Under the pieces are notes generated by a model. That model searched no databases. It was not told the origin of the DNA and saw only the letters and a program-made list of their open reading frames with translations. A program made the translations under genes and the position numbers. Positions 1 to 12,759 of a DNA stretch of 64,000 nucleotides are shown here, piece by piece (positions within the stretch are counted from its first letter, which is position 1; the number at the start of each line of letters is the position of its first letter). The stretch lies in the NCBI GenBank assembly GCA_012932295.1, contig JAAONU010000016.1:15664111-15728110 (forward strand), read 5' to 3'. The stretch is from Cyclina sinensis (lineage: Eukaryota; Mollusca; Bivalvia; Venerida; Veneridae).

Positions 1-735
1 GTGAGGACCAGTCATTCAGGGGTTAAGGTCAAATAAATATAGGTCAAAGGGGTGTTGTGTCCAAGTATGAAGTATGTCCACTCACTAATACAGAAGTAAT
101 GGCCAATTTTAAAGTTTTGGGACAATTTGAATCTTTAAAGTGAAGGTCATTCAGGGGTCAAGGTCAAATAAATATAGGTCAAAGGGGTGTTGTGTTTAAG
201 TATGAAGTATATCCTACTTACTAATATGGAAGTTATGGAAATGTTAGTTTTTGGACAACTAGATATTCAGGGGCAAATTCAAATGAACATAGATCAGTGT
301 GAAGGTCTTGTTCAAAGGAGTGTTGTTTCCAAGTATGAAGTAAATCCACTAACTAATAAGGAAGTTATGGCCAATGTTAAAGTTTTTAGACAATTAGACC
401 TTCAAGGTGAAGGTCATTCAGGGGTCAAGGTTAACTTAATATAGGTCAGTGGGAAGGTCTTGTCCAAATGGGTGTTGTATTTAAATATGAAGTAAATCCA
501 CTTACCTAATAAGGAAGTTAACACAAATGTTAAAGTTTTTGGACAGACGGACGGACGGACGGACTGACGGACGGATAGCCGGCCGAAACTAGATAGGGGG
601 CCTTTTCTTTTGTTATTTTCTTTTGTTTAACAGAGGGCCATTGGCCCCTTATTCTATTGTTACGGAATGAACTCTATTGTTCTCTTTTGTTATGTTTACA
701 AAAACTATATGCGTCCCTTCAGGTGCATAAAAAGA
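1..735. repeat. Dispersed element with ~130-150 bp tandem core, ACGG microsatellite and terminal hairpin (5' truncated by window)
   Basis: Four degenerate copies are anchored by 'gtgttgt..aagtatgaag' at about 50, 188, 320 and 472. A (gacg)n-like run (about 545-575) and a GGGCCATTGGCCC palindrome (about 635-648) follow. The end is tatgcgtcccttcaggtgca followed by TAAAA (about 708-732). Tandem cores plus an ACGG microsatellite resemble the bivalve 'pearl'/BIV160-type elements (recalled family knowledge). Confidence 0.7.
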
Positions 736-819
736 AATTATCTCTAGTGAAAAGAAAGACAACTTTGTACTGATAGTTGTATCAAGTATGATTTTGAATC
801 ATCAAAACAAGTTTGAAAC

Positions 820-1505
820 TGGTAAAATGAAAAGAAACCAGAACTATGTAAACATTTAGTGGTCTGTGCCCAAATTTGAAATCAATCTGTATTTTGTAAT
901 GTTACATTTGAGTACAAAATATAATTACAATCCATTGACTCCATAAAGAGTTATCATCTGGAAACCATACTCTTTGCAAAATAACAGATGAAAATTACTA
1001 CATTAATATTTAGTGGTCTGAATCTAAATTCAAACTCCACCTGTATTTAATGATGTTTCATCTGTTTACCCAAAATACATTAAATACATTGACTCCTTAA
1101 ACAGTTATCATCTGGAAATGATTTGTTTGCAGAACTTAAGATGAAAAGGGGCCATAACTCTGTAAACACTTAGTGGTCTGAACCCAAAATTCAAACTCCA
1201 CCTGTATTTTAAGATGTTACACATGTGTACTAAAAATATTACAATCCAATGACTCCTTAAAGAGTTATCATCTGGAAACCATTTTCTTTTTTTTGCAAAA
1301 CTGAAGATGAAAAGGGGCCATAACTCTGTAAAAATTTAGTAGTCTGAACCCAAATTCGAACTTGACCTGTATTTGATGATGTTACACCTGTGTACTAAAA
1401 ATTATTACAATCCACTGACTCCTTCAAGAGTTAACATCCGGAAACCATGTAATGGACTGACCAACAGAGGGACCTAAACTGTGTTTTTGGGGGTATAAAA
1501 ATATC
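820..1505. repeat. Dispersed element with four ~160-bp tandem units
   Basis: The anchor 'ttagtggtctg' recurs at about 855, 1,009, 1,169 and 1,335 (spacing 154, 160, 166 bp), and each unit contains 'tccattgactcc..agagttatcatctggaaacc'. The array ends in gggggtataaaa (about 1,488-1,500), like the other elements of this group. A unit length near 160 bp fits the BIV160/pearl type. Confidence 0.7.
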
Positions 1506-1818
1506 TTAAATTTTCACAGCACGGTATACAAATGAAGTTAATACACTGAGCTGACAATGTTTTTGCATAATTAGCAAATCTGCACTGGAACAGCATAGTC
1601 AGCATTTTTATATACGCAAGATAATCAACTAATTTCAAATAAGTTTACATGTATGCCTGATCACAATTTTTCTTAGAAAATTTCAATACAAAAAAGTTTA
1701 TTCTGCATTTTTTACTGGCATTTTAAATAATTTTATATCATTATTGTTATACTGAACTTGATACTAAATTTTGATAACTCACAATTGCACCAGTTTCTAC
1801 CTACCGGTATGTTGATTG

Positions 1819-2264
1819 TTAAAGGGGCTGTACTCCAGATTTGATATAAAATATTTTTTTATATAAATTAAATATCTATAGATGCCATGAGATTATAGCA
1901 ACATGATATTTCACTTCAAAACTGATATAAAAGTTTGAATAGAACCAAAAAAAAAATATATTCGCTTCAGCTTGATTTGAACTCTGGACCCTCATGTTAA
2001 CAAAATTTTACCAATGCTTTTACTGTCACCACTATCGCTGCATGAGTAATTATAGTTATTTACTTTAAATCTTACACGATATAGTTATACCCTCACTGTT
2101 AAGGTATAACACTATGAAAGTAAAAAAAATCAATTTATAATGTGATTATCTGACTTATTTTTTGTCAGTAAGTTAGTTTTTAAGCATTTAGTCATAAATA
2201 TTACAAGAAATTTATAATACAAGAAAACTTTCTTTTTTTCTCATCTGGAGCACAGCCCCTTTAA
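1819..2264. mobile_element. TTAA-flanked MITE, 438 bp, with tRNA-like centre (type 2 TIR)
   Basis: TTAA is present at 1,819-1,822 and 2,261-2,264. The inverted ends AGGGGCTGTACTCCAGAT (left) and AGGGGCTGTGCTCCAGAT (right, reverse complement) differ at one position of 18. TTAA target duplication is the piggyBac hallmark (family knowledge). The minus strand of the centre has a B-box-like GAGTTCAAATC (1,974-1,984), with an A-box-like GATAGTGG stretch upstream (about 2,024-2,040). No coding sequence. Confidence 0.8.
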
Positions 2265-2331
2265 CAAGGAAAAGTTCTTGAATCAAATATACTAATACTA
2301 ACTGTTGCTGAAGTCCTTTCCTGCATGCAGG

Positions 2332-2605
2332 CAGTGCTGGCAAGCAAAGTGTTCGTGAATGTCAAGGTGAGATAACGTTTTGATTGAATGTTTACTAAGA
2401 CGTCCATATAAGGTTTCTGTTGTCATTACATCACTATCATCCTATCACCATCATCCTCTGTTCATCTTGTCATTCTAACACTATAATCCATGTCCATATT
2501 AATGAGAGAAGAAATAAATTCTCCTTAATAACTTACAAAATTTTATTGATTTCAGCTGACAGTTGCTGGAAAAGACTAACCCTAGTAACAAATGGAGTGG
2601 AAAGT
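2332..2605 (+). other. Pair of small exon-like segments
   Basis: Segment A (about 2,331-2,366) follows cctgcatgcag and ends CAAG|GTGAGA. Segment B (about 2,556-2,602) follows gatttcag and ends GAAA|GTGAGT. One reading frame is open through both with matching phase, and it gives SAGKQSVRECQ then ADSCWKRLTLVTNGVE. No family was recognised. Good splice signals are the only support. Confidence 0.22.
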
Positions 2606-3106
2606 GAGTAAATTAAGCGCCCAGAACTAATTCAATCAGAGAGTTCCACCCTAGTTAGTTTTTTTTTGTTTGTTTGCTGGTAATATAAAGTGGCTTGCTT
2701 AATTAACTTATACTGATCAACCTTGGAGAAATCCCATAGGCCCTGACAGGAAGGAGTATGTATAAAAGATTAAAGAGAATAACAAGTGTTTGTTTAGCAT
2801 TTTGCCTTCTATCTGGCTCAGTTTATAATACTTTTATGTGTGTATACTGAGTTATCTGCAAAGTTCAGTTGAGTCAAGACAGACCTCTTGTATGCAGAAG
2901 GACTGTGGTGAATTCCCATCAAACTAAAATGTATAATTTAAGGTAGCATGCATGATTGATTATTGTGGATAGGTGACTAGGGATTTAGACTGGGTTTCAA
3001 TGCGAGACCTGAGAAAAAACGATGCTGTTATATATTCCAGTTCTACTTTTTCTGATTCATTTCGACATGCAGTAAGATAAAATGCACTTTCTCTAATTTT
3101 TGGAGC

Positions 3107-3555
3107 TTAAAGCGACTGACTCACAGATGGCCCGATGATGAAAAAAAAAAGAAAATGTTCTTACATCTTGAAATTTTTGCTGCAATTGTGAAGAACATAT
3201 TTAAACTAAGTTACTGATTCTTTTTTTGATACAGAAAAACACCAAAATATAAAGTTTTACACAGTTTTATCGGTAAAAAATTTACCCCGTTAGTCACAGG
3301 GTTGATACTTTAGTTATAACATTAATTTTGACGCAACCTTAAAAGAAGGCGCTGTGGCTCAGTGGTCTAGATCGTCGCTCTATATTTTACTGACTGAAAG
3401 GTCGTGGGTTCGAATCCTGGTTAAGTCAAAACTTTTATTTTCAGTTTTCATGGTGTATAGAAGCATAATATTATGTTTTCTCCATAGTATATTAAATTCT
3501 CTTGAATTTTAAAGAAAAAAATTTTCAGCAAAATTCTGCGAGTCAGTCGCTTTAA
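3107..3555. mobile_element. TTAA-flanked MITE, 441 bp, with tRNA-like centre (type 1 TIR)
   Basis: TTAA is present at 3,107-3,110 and 3,552-3,555. The ends AGCGACTGACTCACAG and, on the other strand, AGCGACTGACTCGCAG match at 15 of 16. The middle carries a tRNA-like module on the plus strand with near-perfect A box TGGCTCAGTGG (3,354-3,364) and perfect B box GGTTCGAATCC (3,407-3,417). No transposase ORF, so it is non-autonomous. Confidence 0.87.
3347..3427 (+). ncRNA. tRNA-like Pol III promoter module inside the TTAA MITE
   Basis: The A and B boxes are 42 nt apart, normal for a type 2 Pol III promoter. The acceptor-stem ends do not pair and the T-stem is imperfect, so this is tRNA-derived rather than a functional tRNA gene. 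Confidence 0.7.
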
Positions 3556-3559
3556 AGCA

Positions 3560-6500
3560 ATTATTAAACTACATAAACCTAATTCAATTAAACTCTAATG
3601 GTCCACCAAAGGGAAGAAAAGAGTTAAAGCTCTGATGAAATTATTCCTGTGTGTAAATTATTAAATGTGCTGTTCATTAGTTATTTTACCAGTTAATTAG
3701 TTTAATTAATAACATTAATATTTCAAAATTCTACATGAATGTATGAGCCCTTTTCTTCCTACAGGAAATACAATACATCTAGTTGTATGCCTTTGCATTA
3801 ATTATTGTGATCAGTAAATCTATGCAAAATTTTACTTTAAATTCACTTCATGTTCATGTAAAAGAAGTTTTAGAGGTATGTTATCAGTCTATATTGTCTT
3901 TCTTGAACAAAAAATGGCCGAACTATGCTTTCACAGGAGGAAATGTCATAATATATAAGTAAATTGTGTTGGTACACTTGTCTGATGAGGCTGTTGGTTT
4001 GAACAACTTCATACCCCCATGAAGCCATACTTAAGTTTACATCAAGTACCTGTCTTTGCTGACAGAAACCTGTAAATGCGAACATATATATATATAAAAG
4101 GCAAAAAGCAATCTGACACCATGGCATGCACATAGCAAGTGTAATATTGTACAGAATTTAGAAGTCTAAAAGATGCTGCACATGCCAGATATTGCCATAG
4201 TAATTGACAGCAAGTGAGTCTGCCATTATCTGCTAGAGATAAATCAGTCATCGTCTAATTGAGATGCACTGCAAGAACACACAGGAACACTACATTCATT
4301 TTCTGGATAAAATCAACCAGCTCAACTTAATCAAACTGATACACTGACTGCTGCTCATATGCAACTAACAACATATATATTTAGTTGTTTTCACCTTGAC
4401 CTTTGTAAAAACTTGTTTCTTGATCTCTTGCTGCATTTCACATTAGTGAGAAGTTTGGTCATTATTCAAATCCAGTGATGATTCTGAATGAACTTTATTA
4501 CTTTGTTACAAAACTCATGAACTGACTCAAAATCTGAACATTTTCAACTTACTAGAAATGAAACAGCTATCACTATAGAAACACAGACCACATGACCTTT
4601 AATTTTTTTATTGACCATCTAGTTTATTCCAGATTTCTGAGTCACCAGGCAGTCAAAGATATTAAAGAACTCTCAGAAACATTTTGACGAATGGTTCTGC
4701 TTGTGTTTGCAAAGAAGTGAGCCACTGAGAGCACATTATAAAATAACAAATTTGGAAGACTGCCTTATCTCAAAGATGTCATGTCTTGCATGTGCTCAGC
4801 ATCTCTCACTTCAAAGAAAGCAATCTTTGTCAAAATTTGTGACATTCTCCAGATATGGAGTGTTATTAGAGATAAAATCAATACAAAACTCTTTCAACTT
4901 TATTTCTGCAAAGCAGGCACTTTTCTGACATGGCTTCATTTCATTTTCTTAAAAAAAAAATCTCAGACAAATAAAGCTGTTGGTATCACTAAAACAGCTT
5001 TGAACCATTAAAGGGAAACACTTACAGTCGAAAACCCATAAAATGTTGACAGTTTGCTTTTTTCAAGGAAAACAGATAGCTAAGAAGTCTCAATCATCCA
5101 GCACAGGGGAATTAATACTAGGAGAAATGACAAAATGGGAACATTTGTCTTTAAACAGCCATCTGTAAATGGCTACATATCACACACTTCCTGATACTGA
5201 TATATCATTCTCAACTTGCTCAGGAGCAAGCTTTTATCCACAGAGATATTGAGGAAAACCTAGGAGATTCTATTTCATCCCATTTCTAAGAAAAAAATAC
5301 TACTCCTTGATGTTTAATATGAGGGGAATTCAGAATATGCCAGATCAGTTTTATGAAATGTACATGTTTCTGTAAAAAGAAATAATTATATCTTCAATCT
5401 CTCGCAGACAATCAATTTTCAAAGATCTTATTAAGTACAGAATGAGATGGCACATATTGCAATTAAAGTATGTGAATAGAATTATCACATTAGAACACAT
5501 CATTCCAGACAAGGTTTTACTATTGAAGTCTTCATCATCATGACTGTCTCCTCTGTACAGCAAGTTCTATAGAAACAATGAACATGAACTTTCAATATGA
5601 AGTTTCATTTTTATGGCTCAAAGCAATGCTATGGTAAGTCAACAATAGACAAATTATTACCACAGTATAGCACTGGGCCTTTTATGTATCATTTGGAATT
5701 AATACGAAACATTTTCTTCTTACTTACAGAAAACAGGCACAGTCTGGTTCTTGATCGTTCCTTGTATGAAGAAAAGAAAAGTGAATTCTTTATCATCATA
5801 TATTTCCTTCCCACAACGAACCCAAGGAATTCTTACATTTGTCATTTGGCATTTGAAGATGTGCTTACAATGAAAAGTTTTGTGTAAGGATCATGTGACG
5901 CTGGAAACTGCCATACTTAAACTTTGCCCATCTGGCGCAACTGCTGGACTTCAGCACTTTCACTGCTTTGATTTTTGCACTTAAAGCAATATTTACTTAA
6001 CTCACCCATTTTAGTAGATTTTGCTTGTAACAAAGAGTAAAATTAATATGGAGAAAAGATGCAAACTGGTATGTCTGCTTAAATATATGAAAAAACAACA
6101 TCTAGAACAAGGTCAAGTAGTCTCATTTACATTTTGTCTGTATTTGATACCCTTCTTCAGACTGGCTACTATCTCTGTTCAACTAAAGGGTCAAAAGTAA
6201 ACACAATCTCACTGTAGATCTTAAAAATAAACAGAAAGTACCAGTTACAGAAAGATATAAAAATGCTTTCCACTCTCTGGTAAATATAAACAGATGGGAC
6301 AAAGACATGAAACTGACCCTACAGTTCAGGACAGCTGGACACCTGCTTCTCAAATGGACCTTTTAAACACATAACCATCAAATGGATTTACCTGTGTTGA
6401 ACTCTAACACAAACTAAACAGTTTGGAGTGGTTGGCTATGACAGGGTACAGGAAGCCATGCATAGAAGTTTTTGTATAAATCAAATTCAGACTTAAGTGA

Positions 6501-8400
6501 GTTTTAGTAAAGTACTTCAGTCAAATATTTTGGTTCAAGACTGAACCATGTGCCTTCATGATTTATGACTATTAAATGCCCTTTGACTCGTAGCTCTGAG
6601 ACTCCTCTACTATATATACCAGGCATGGTGGCTTCTGAGCTAGCTAGACATAAATGAGTCAGCAGACAGGTTGGCTTTACCCAGTTAAAGCCTTTAACCT
6701 CCTTATCTATTTGGTTTGAGTGAGTAAGTATAAAGCTCTCTCAGGTAGGCAATACCTTTCCATCTTTCCTAGAATTATGACTTAGTGACAGGCCCCAAAC
6801 ATTCAACTTTTCACAAAAACAGCCATGGTTACATTCTTCAATTAGTGAGTAGTTTAGTGATTACCACTCAGTGACCTTACTTACTAGACCAATGAGACAG
6901 ACCCGATCTTTCTGCAGATGAACATTAAAATCATCTTTAGCCCAGGACATGACTATTGTGTCTATTTCTTTATAACAGAAATATTTGTGTTTTTCCATGA
7001 AATAGGTGGTAATGCCTAAAATAACATATGGACAGACTATTAACATTGGAATCAATGTCTGCTAACAGCTGCATTCAGCAGTGTGTGCCAAAGTTCATTA
7101 CCAGACAGCAGTCAGGAATTATGTCAACACAAAAGAATCAAAGAACTTATGACTGCAACTACATGCATTACAAATCATTGTTAGACTGGTTTGATCTCAG
7201 AACCTGACATGATTCTCAAGACAGCTAAAGATCAGACCAGATGTTTTAGATCAGAAATAATCTGCCAGATAGAATCTCAAGCAATAAATAGAAGACAAAA
7301 GAATTAACAAGGGATCTATTCTTCTATGTTACTATATTACTGGTATTTCTCAGTATATCACAGAAGTGATCCAAAGTCAAAGAAACAGAAGTTTCAGTTT
7401 ACATTTTGGAAAACAATACAATGCCACACTTCAGCAAAAGCCTTCTATTATCATAATGAATATGTCATGTTTTTTGCCATTATGTATTCTTGCATGAAGG
7501 TTGTATTAAAGAAAAAGCCTTTTGAGAATTCTTAGAAAAATGTAACACTTTTAAGGATTAAACAATATCTGTACAATGACTGCAAGGCATAGGGTTCAGA
7601 AATTGGCCAGCAGAACAGACTGCCATGTCAGAAACTTCATGTAGGATTAAACAGCTGGGAGCAAGGTTTCCTAATTATCTGTAAACAGCTTCTGTTTGAT
7701 CATCATAAAGAAGCCAGTCAGAATGCTTCTCTGGTTACAATGTTTAGAAACACCTGCAAGGTAACGGTTTTCATCAGTTTCATCATAATACCACACATAC
7801 ATCAGATGTCTCAATGTTTTGCAGTCTGCATGTTCTTATGCCATATCTTTTAGCAGTTAATATTTCTATTCCAAATTTGTTATAACTTTTAAAACAATAT
7901 CTACAGTTTTAGCACAGCAACTCTCTCAAAAGCATATTGAAATCAGATAAAAAAAGTCAAAATATTGGTACAGATAATGCAGGTTTCTACAAAGGTATCA
8001 AACTACACCAATCTGACAACAACGACAATCTTTTCAAGTTGTGGGTAAGAATTCATCAGTTCCTGTCTGTTCAGCTGTGGAAATATTACGACTGATATTA
8101 TGTTTTAATAATTTCCATGGTAGCAAAGACCTTCAAAGAAAGTGAAATTTCATGATCTGTTAGATATGCAAATGCATTAGCAGGGGATTATCAGCATGTA
8201 AACAGAAACTATCTGTTTGAGTTTGTTTATCATAGGTACTGGTTGCCCATATGACCCAGATGCCACAAGCAGAGTTTAGATATTTTGGGTTTTGGGGGAT
8301 AGTCTAAAATACAAAACGTATCCTATTTAAGAGACACCCCTAGATCAGTGTATAGCATTAATACCTGGGACCTCAGTTTAACATTTTATCCAAAAGAAAA
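3560..8400. other. No gene recognised
   Basis: AT-rich sequence with many stops. Open frames are short and without recognisable motifs. A short (TA)n run occurs near 4,085. Nothing supports a gene here. Confidence 0.6.
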
Positions 8401-8420
8401 TTAATAATGTTAATGGAGGA

Positions 8421-8484
8421 GTGGGGCATTGAACGCAAGACCCCTGGGTTATCAGTCCAACGAGTTACCACTGGACCGCACTGA
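8421..8484 (-). repeat. tRNA-like head of a SINE-type repeat
   Basis: The minus strand reads an A-box-like TGCGGTCCAGTGG (8,468-8,480) and a B-box-like GCGTTCAATGCC (8,425-8,436). The body would extend leftwards to about 8,230, but its limits are not clear. Confidence 0.5.
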
Positions 8485-8539
8485 TTCATCCCTGTGTAAA
8501 GAGAAGCATAAACATGCCTCATTTATCTTAACTGGCATT

Positions 8540-11500
8540 AAGTGTAATCATGATAACTCTATCAGTCTGCTACACCTTCCAGACACTCTGTCGGCCTCTC
8601 AGTTTTAGCAGAGCTCAATACACTTCTTTCTAATTGTGAACTAAACCTTTGAACATTGAAACTGATAAAGAATTTTGAAAAGTGAATCCAATTATTGACT
8701 ATTTTTTTCTTTATCTAAAAGTCTACAAAAGGCACTTGTTTTTTTATCAATAGGAGGTAAATTATAAGCTAACAAGCAAATTATCTCATCTTAATGACCA
8801 TCATTTTGTAACAAAGCTTACTTTTCTGACTGCTTTGTTTTTAAGTTTTCAAAGTAAGTAACCAATAGCCATTGATGTAAACATCAAAGACTGTGAATAT
8901 ATTACAGCAATCTCCTTCAGCTGATCTACCCTTCATTCTTCAGGAAGTTTTTCAAGCAATGTCAAAAATAATTGTATAAACACTGTCATAAGTAAATGAT
9001 GAATATTCATAGCAGTACTCTCTACACCAAAGGTTAGTAAATGCATTCAATTTTTTTTCTTCATTTTTTTTAACACAAAATATCTAAGTATACTTTTTTT
9101 TACACCTGTTTTAAAGATCACACAATTTGCTATCATAAGGCATGCTATGAATAACAGAATAATCAAATTTAAAGAAATATTTTTAAAACTTACTTCAAAC
9201 ATAACATAAAATCTGTATAGACAAACATAATGTACTGGATAAATACAATTTACCGGTAGTTTAAAATATATGCTGCATTCTGCAAGCAGTTTCTGAGTAA
9301 AAGAAAAGTGAATCACACAAGATGTAGTGACATATCTAGTCATAGTATATATTGCCTAATCAACCAATTCTGTCTTGTATCAGACTGTGTTTAGTCTGTG
9401 CATTACTGTATTTCATGAGCATATTAAAAAGCCAGGTACCACCTCATGACCTTGCCAAAAAATATATTCCTTACCTGAAAAAGTATACTGACAAAGTAAG
9501 AAAAGCCACAGGAAATCCATGTTTAAAATCCAAATTCAAAACAGCCAATTTTCCCTTATTTGCAACAATGCCCTTAAACTGTCCCTACAGCGTCAACCCA
9601 AACAATGACAGTAGGGCGTTGAGTATCACAAAATTTCAATTCTTGTAACGCTCTCTCCACTGGGGGATAATATAACATGGAAGAAATTTAGCGTAAATCA
9701 TTTTTGTCCCTGTGAAGACAATTCCTTTGTTCAAAGATCCTTGGGAAAAGAAACATTCAAATTTTGGGATTTCAAATTGTTTTCCTGAATTGACAATAAA
9801 CTTCTAAAACTTCCGAAGGGCGATGTCCTTCTGTGATTTTGAAAATGACTAAAAATTTGCAAGAGAAGCAAAAAACTCAAATTTCATACAAGTAACTCAT
9901 TTTGACAAGTCTGAATTAGATCACCTCCTGCCATTCTTTATCAGAAAGTAAGCCCAAACTTCATTCATAAAAAGTTCATTCATTTCTTTTTACACTGAAA
10001 CTTTGTGAGAACATTACACCATAATTGCAGTGAAACTATATCCGTTTCGATCAAAATGCTCATAAGATTTAATCTATTTAACGCCCCTGCTGTTTCATTA
10101 GTTTCATTGGAAACTCTTTTTTTTTCGGTTTTAACACGACAGATTTATTCAGAATTCTAATCAAGAGCATTCCACTTGCAAATTATTTAAACAAAAAACA
10201 ATTGCAGCCATTTTTCTACAGAAGTTGGAAATGGACATGCATAAATTGCATACTGCATTTACAAACACAAGTTCTATTCAGAAAATGTGTAATTGTTATT
10301 TATTTGAGAATTTTCATATCATTATGTGTATCATGAAATCATCTGTGAACAAGATAGTTTTGTTAATTTTCTATCAGTTATAGAGACTTATTCAGTTTCA
10401 TACATAATAAGTTATCCTGTCTGTAGCTAAATGACATTTGTCAGTGATTTTAATTTCTTGTCGCTGTAAAAAATATTTGCATGTACCTTTGCAGCAAATG
10501 CGTAAGATAGTTGTCAAATGACTGCGCTGATTTTAAACATTCTATTCCATTTGTATATTTGATTGATGGCCTCAAATCAAATTGATATTCTGGTCTGCAT
10601 TTAACAAGTGATAAAATTTCATGATCAAATGTCTTTACCTAGTTTTCTTTTGAAAATCTGTATCTAAAGATTTATTACGATTCAAGCAAGAAAAGTAAAT
10701 TATGAATGAATAAGTGTTTGGAAAGAAACCTGAACTTTTCCAATGAGAATGTCAGATTGTTGTAAAAGATTGCAGGCTGATATATCTCTGGCCTCATTTT
10801 CAAGTCTTTGAAACCATTTCAGTCAATGAAGCATGTGGTTATTGAAAAAAAGAAAGAAAAAAAAAGCTCTGAAATAATTATAGTTATGAAAACAGGCCCA
10901 AAAAGATGTGGGCTACCAAAATGTATAGCATTATAAGTGATTTATCAGCATCAATAGTGTTATTATAATTGTTATTATTATTATTATAACTATAATTATC
11001 CTTAATGTTATCATTATTGTAGTTATCATTATTGTTGTTATCATTATTATTGTTATTATTATCATGAGTCCAACTAATTGTATGCAAGTTGAGATATTGT
11101 GTAATTTTTTGTATGGGTCAATATCTCGCCTCCGTTATTGAAAGATTCTGACCCAAAACAAAAATATCTCAGAATATGCTCAAGACATCACTTGAATTAT
11201 TTTCGCTATAAGTCAATGAATGCAATACATCCAAAGTATATCCATACAGCTGACATGAACATTAACTAAATTGTTAATTTTTATTAATACTTACCTATTG
11301 TTAACTATATTATTACAATAACACAATGTATTTTCTCACACACTTATTAACAATAAAATTCAATCTTGCAACTGATTGTACACACTTACATGAATTAAAG
11401 AAGATCAAATTCTTACCCATGGTTTTATCTGAGCTGTCCTTTCAACTCCTTCAAAAAATTGTTACAAAAATATAAAGAATATATGTTATCTCAAAAAGCA

Positions 11501-12470
11501 CTTGGTACAGCTAAAAACATTTTATATCAGAGAGCTGAAACAAGAAATTCCAAAGTATCCATGAGAAGTCAGTGAGAAAACATAGAAACACACACACAGA
11601 GAAACTATTACTGCATGGCTGATGGAGATTACTGATAGGCCACTATCTCACTCTTTCACGAGGCCCTGACATTCGTACATCCATCAACACAACCCTGTGA
11701 GAAAGTTAAACCTTACTACTCTGGGATGCTGATATACCACTGCTGTGGTATTGTTTCAAATAGTAGTCACAGGAATTACTTCCAGAATAATTTTATTAGT
11801 TATCCCTAATTCTGTCCCATTAGGGCTTCATTGTTGCTATTTCTTCATTTGTAGTAATGTGAAAACCTGCTTCTACCATCCTTTATATTGAATATATTCA
11901 TATTTTTCATGGTGTCTGAAATTCTTTTAAACATTTATGTCATAGGAATTTTATCTTAGAATGAAACTACATTTCAAAGCTATCCTTTGCCAAAAGAAAT
12001 TATTCCAGTGAATTTAACCCTAAAATAACCTGTTTTCACAGGAACTTTCGTAAAACATGCAAAAATATCTTAAATAATTCATATCAATTGTTGTTCACTA
12101 ACAAATATCTTACACCATAATCTTTAAGGAAGTTTAAAAAATATGTGGTCTTTTATTTTTTATTTCCAGACATCATAAAAATTATACTGGCATTCTGGCC
12201 ATTATCCAGATGCTTTTAACAAAAATCAAAAGAACATTATGTGTGTGTTTTTGTGAAATACAGGCAAATATCTCAGACTGCACACTTTATGAAAAATACT
12301 TCACAAAAAGTTCACTATAGTCTTCAAAAATTAGTATAGTAACAACCGCTTTGATTACAGCAAAATCTCATGTAAATAACCAATCAGAGAGTCAGAGAGA
12401 ATCAAACTCTAAAACTGAGAAAGAAACAAACAAACCAGCAGTGCATTACTAAGAAACTTTAATTCATGTA
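8540..12470. other. No gene recognised; one AT-rich trinucleotide microsatellite
   Basis: Non-coding in appearance. An imperfect (ATT/GTT)n array lies at about 10,965-11,070. Nothing else has support. Confidence 0.55.
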
Positions 12471-12474
12471 AATG

Positions 12475-12755
12475 GGTTTTGATTTTATTGGGGTTTAACG
12501 CCAGTTTAACAGCTAAGGTCATATCCCGGCGGTCAGTCCACCTAACCAGTGTTCCTGGGTATCCAACCAGTTTACTAACCAATTTCTCCGCAAGTGACTG
12601 ACTACTTCCTCATGTGCTTCAGAGGTGAGGGACAAATGACCTATAGATCAAATATCACGGAGAAATTTTGCCAGCCTTGATGGGTATTGAACCAGGATCA
12701 TCAAGACTGACAATCCGATGCTCTACCAATTGAGCTAGCCGGGCCGGCTCATCAT
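12475..12755 (-). mobile_element. Mollusc-type tRNA-derived SINE
   Basis: A tRNA-like head on the minus strand has TAGCTCAATTGG (12,726-12,737) and GGTTCAATACC (12,682-12,692). It is followed by a conserved body with 'tcacggaga', 'cctaaccagtgttcctgg' and 'ttggggtttaacgcc', a body type I recall from bivalve SINEs. About 280 bp. Confidence 0.75.
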
Positions 12756-12759
12756 GTAA

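Noticed and set aside
3347..3427. A functional tRNA gene
   Set aside because: A and B boxes are good, but the acceptor stem does not pair and the T-stem has mismatches. It lies inside a TIR element.
5597..5887. 96-codon plus-strand open frame
   Set aside because: No recognisable motif, no splice or promoter context, and composition is like the surrounding AT-rich DNA.
12680..12747. A functional tRNA gene on the minus strand
   Set aside because: It is followed by a conserved SINE body and lacks a proper anticodon loop.
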